From the NCBI GenBank assembly GCA_023438965.1, contig JAEXPB010000328.1:1-6336 (forward strand): a stretch of 6,336 nt of DNA. The letters run 5' to 3'. Shown here piece after piece: positions 6,226 through 6,336 of the stretch. How positions within the stretch are numbered: the first letter of the stretch is position 1; each line of letters opens with the position of its first letter. The position numbers and the translations under genes are program-made. Source of the DNA: Bacillota bacterium (GTDB taxonomy: Bacteria; Bacillota; Clostridia; Saccharofermentanales; UBA5734). The notes beneath the pieces were generated by a model. The model had not been told where the DNA came from. It searched no databases and saw only the letters and a list, made by a program, of their open reading frames with translations.

Positions 6226-6336
6226 ATGACAAGAACATCTATCTGCTCCATGCTGGGAATCGAATACCCGCTGTTCCAGGGCGGCATGGCCTGGGTTGCC
6301 GACGCCTGCCTGGCCGCCGCAGTATCCAATGGCGGT
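6226..6336 (+). CDS. fabK: Enoyl-ACP reductase II (FabK), 5' part only
   Basis: Only the first 37 codons are in the window. They include IEYPLFQGGMAWVADACLAA, which is characteristic of the FMN-dependent FabK reductases related to 2-nitropropane dioxygenase; the streptococcal enzyme has IDYPIFQGGMAWVAD at the same place. FabK reduces enoyl-ACP with NAD(P)H in the last step of each elongation round and replaces the triclosan-sensitive FabI. The ATG has GGGAGG (6215-6220) at 5 nt spacing. It lies 117 bp after fabH and probably continues the same operon. The gene runs off the right edge, so nothing can be said about its integrity. A generic nitronate monooxygenase is the alternative, made unlikely by the MAWVAD motif and the location. 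Confidence 0.92.
   Translation, partial: MTRTSICSMLGIEYPLFQGGMAWVADACLAAAVSNGG

Noticed and set aside
1..6336. Frequent GCCGGC/GGCCGG words as a possible dispersed repeat
   Set aside because: They fall inside coding frames at Ala, Gly and Leu codons and have no constant flanks, so codon preference in a GC-rich genome explains them.

Overview
The window comes from a GC-rich bacterium with strong GGAGG ribosome binding sites. It has a FabK-type enoyl-ACP reductase, an M29 (COG2309) aminopeptidase and FabT-like operators, which together point to a Firmicute, probably a Clostridia lineage. That assignment is inferred from gene content and not from a phylogenetic marker. No RNA genes, insertion sequences or CRISPR arrays were seen.

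Right half (4036-6336): a fatty-acid synthesis locus. fabD (malonyl-CoA:ACP transacylase) is on the minus strand. fabH (beta-ketoacyl-ACP synthase III) and the beginning of fabK (enoyl-ACP reductase II) run the other way on the plus strand. FabD makes malonyl-ACP, FabH condenses it with acyl-CoA to start a chain, and FabK does the last reduction of each elongation cycle. The 144-bp divergent intergenic region is an AT-rich island. It holds a near-consensus sigma-A promoter facing fabH and two perfect 13-bp palindromes of the FabT type plus one degenerate copy, with centres exactly 16 bp apart. The first palindrome covers the -10 box.

Left half (1-3929, minus strand): an apparent operon. It begins with an M29 metallo-aminopeptidase that has an extended -10 promoter. 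After 23 bp comes a 551-residue MotA/TolQ/ExbB-like protein with three predicted membrane segments and a helical tail of about 360 residues. Its stop codon overlaps the start of a third gene (ATGA), which stays open to the left edge of the window (375 codons visible, end missing). The 551-residue protein has the architecture of ZorA, the stator of Zorya anti-phage defence. The third gene resembles the EH_signature (ZorC) family in its C-terminal part. If both are right, this is a Zorya-like system with an unusual A-then-C order, because zorB normally sits between these genes and is absent here. It is also attached directly to a housekeeping peptidase gene. The identification rests on domain order and remembered family patterns, and the genes further left must be seen to confirm it.
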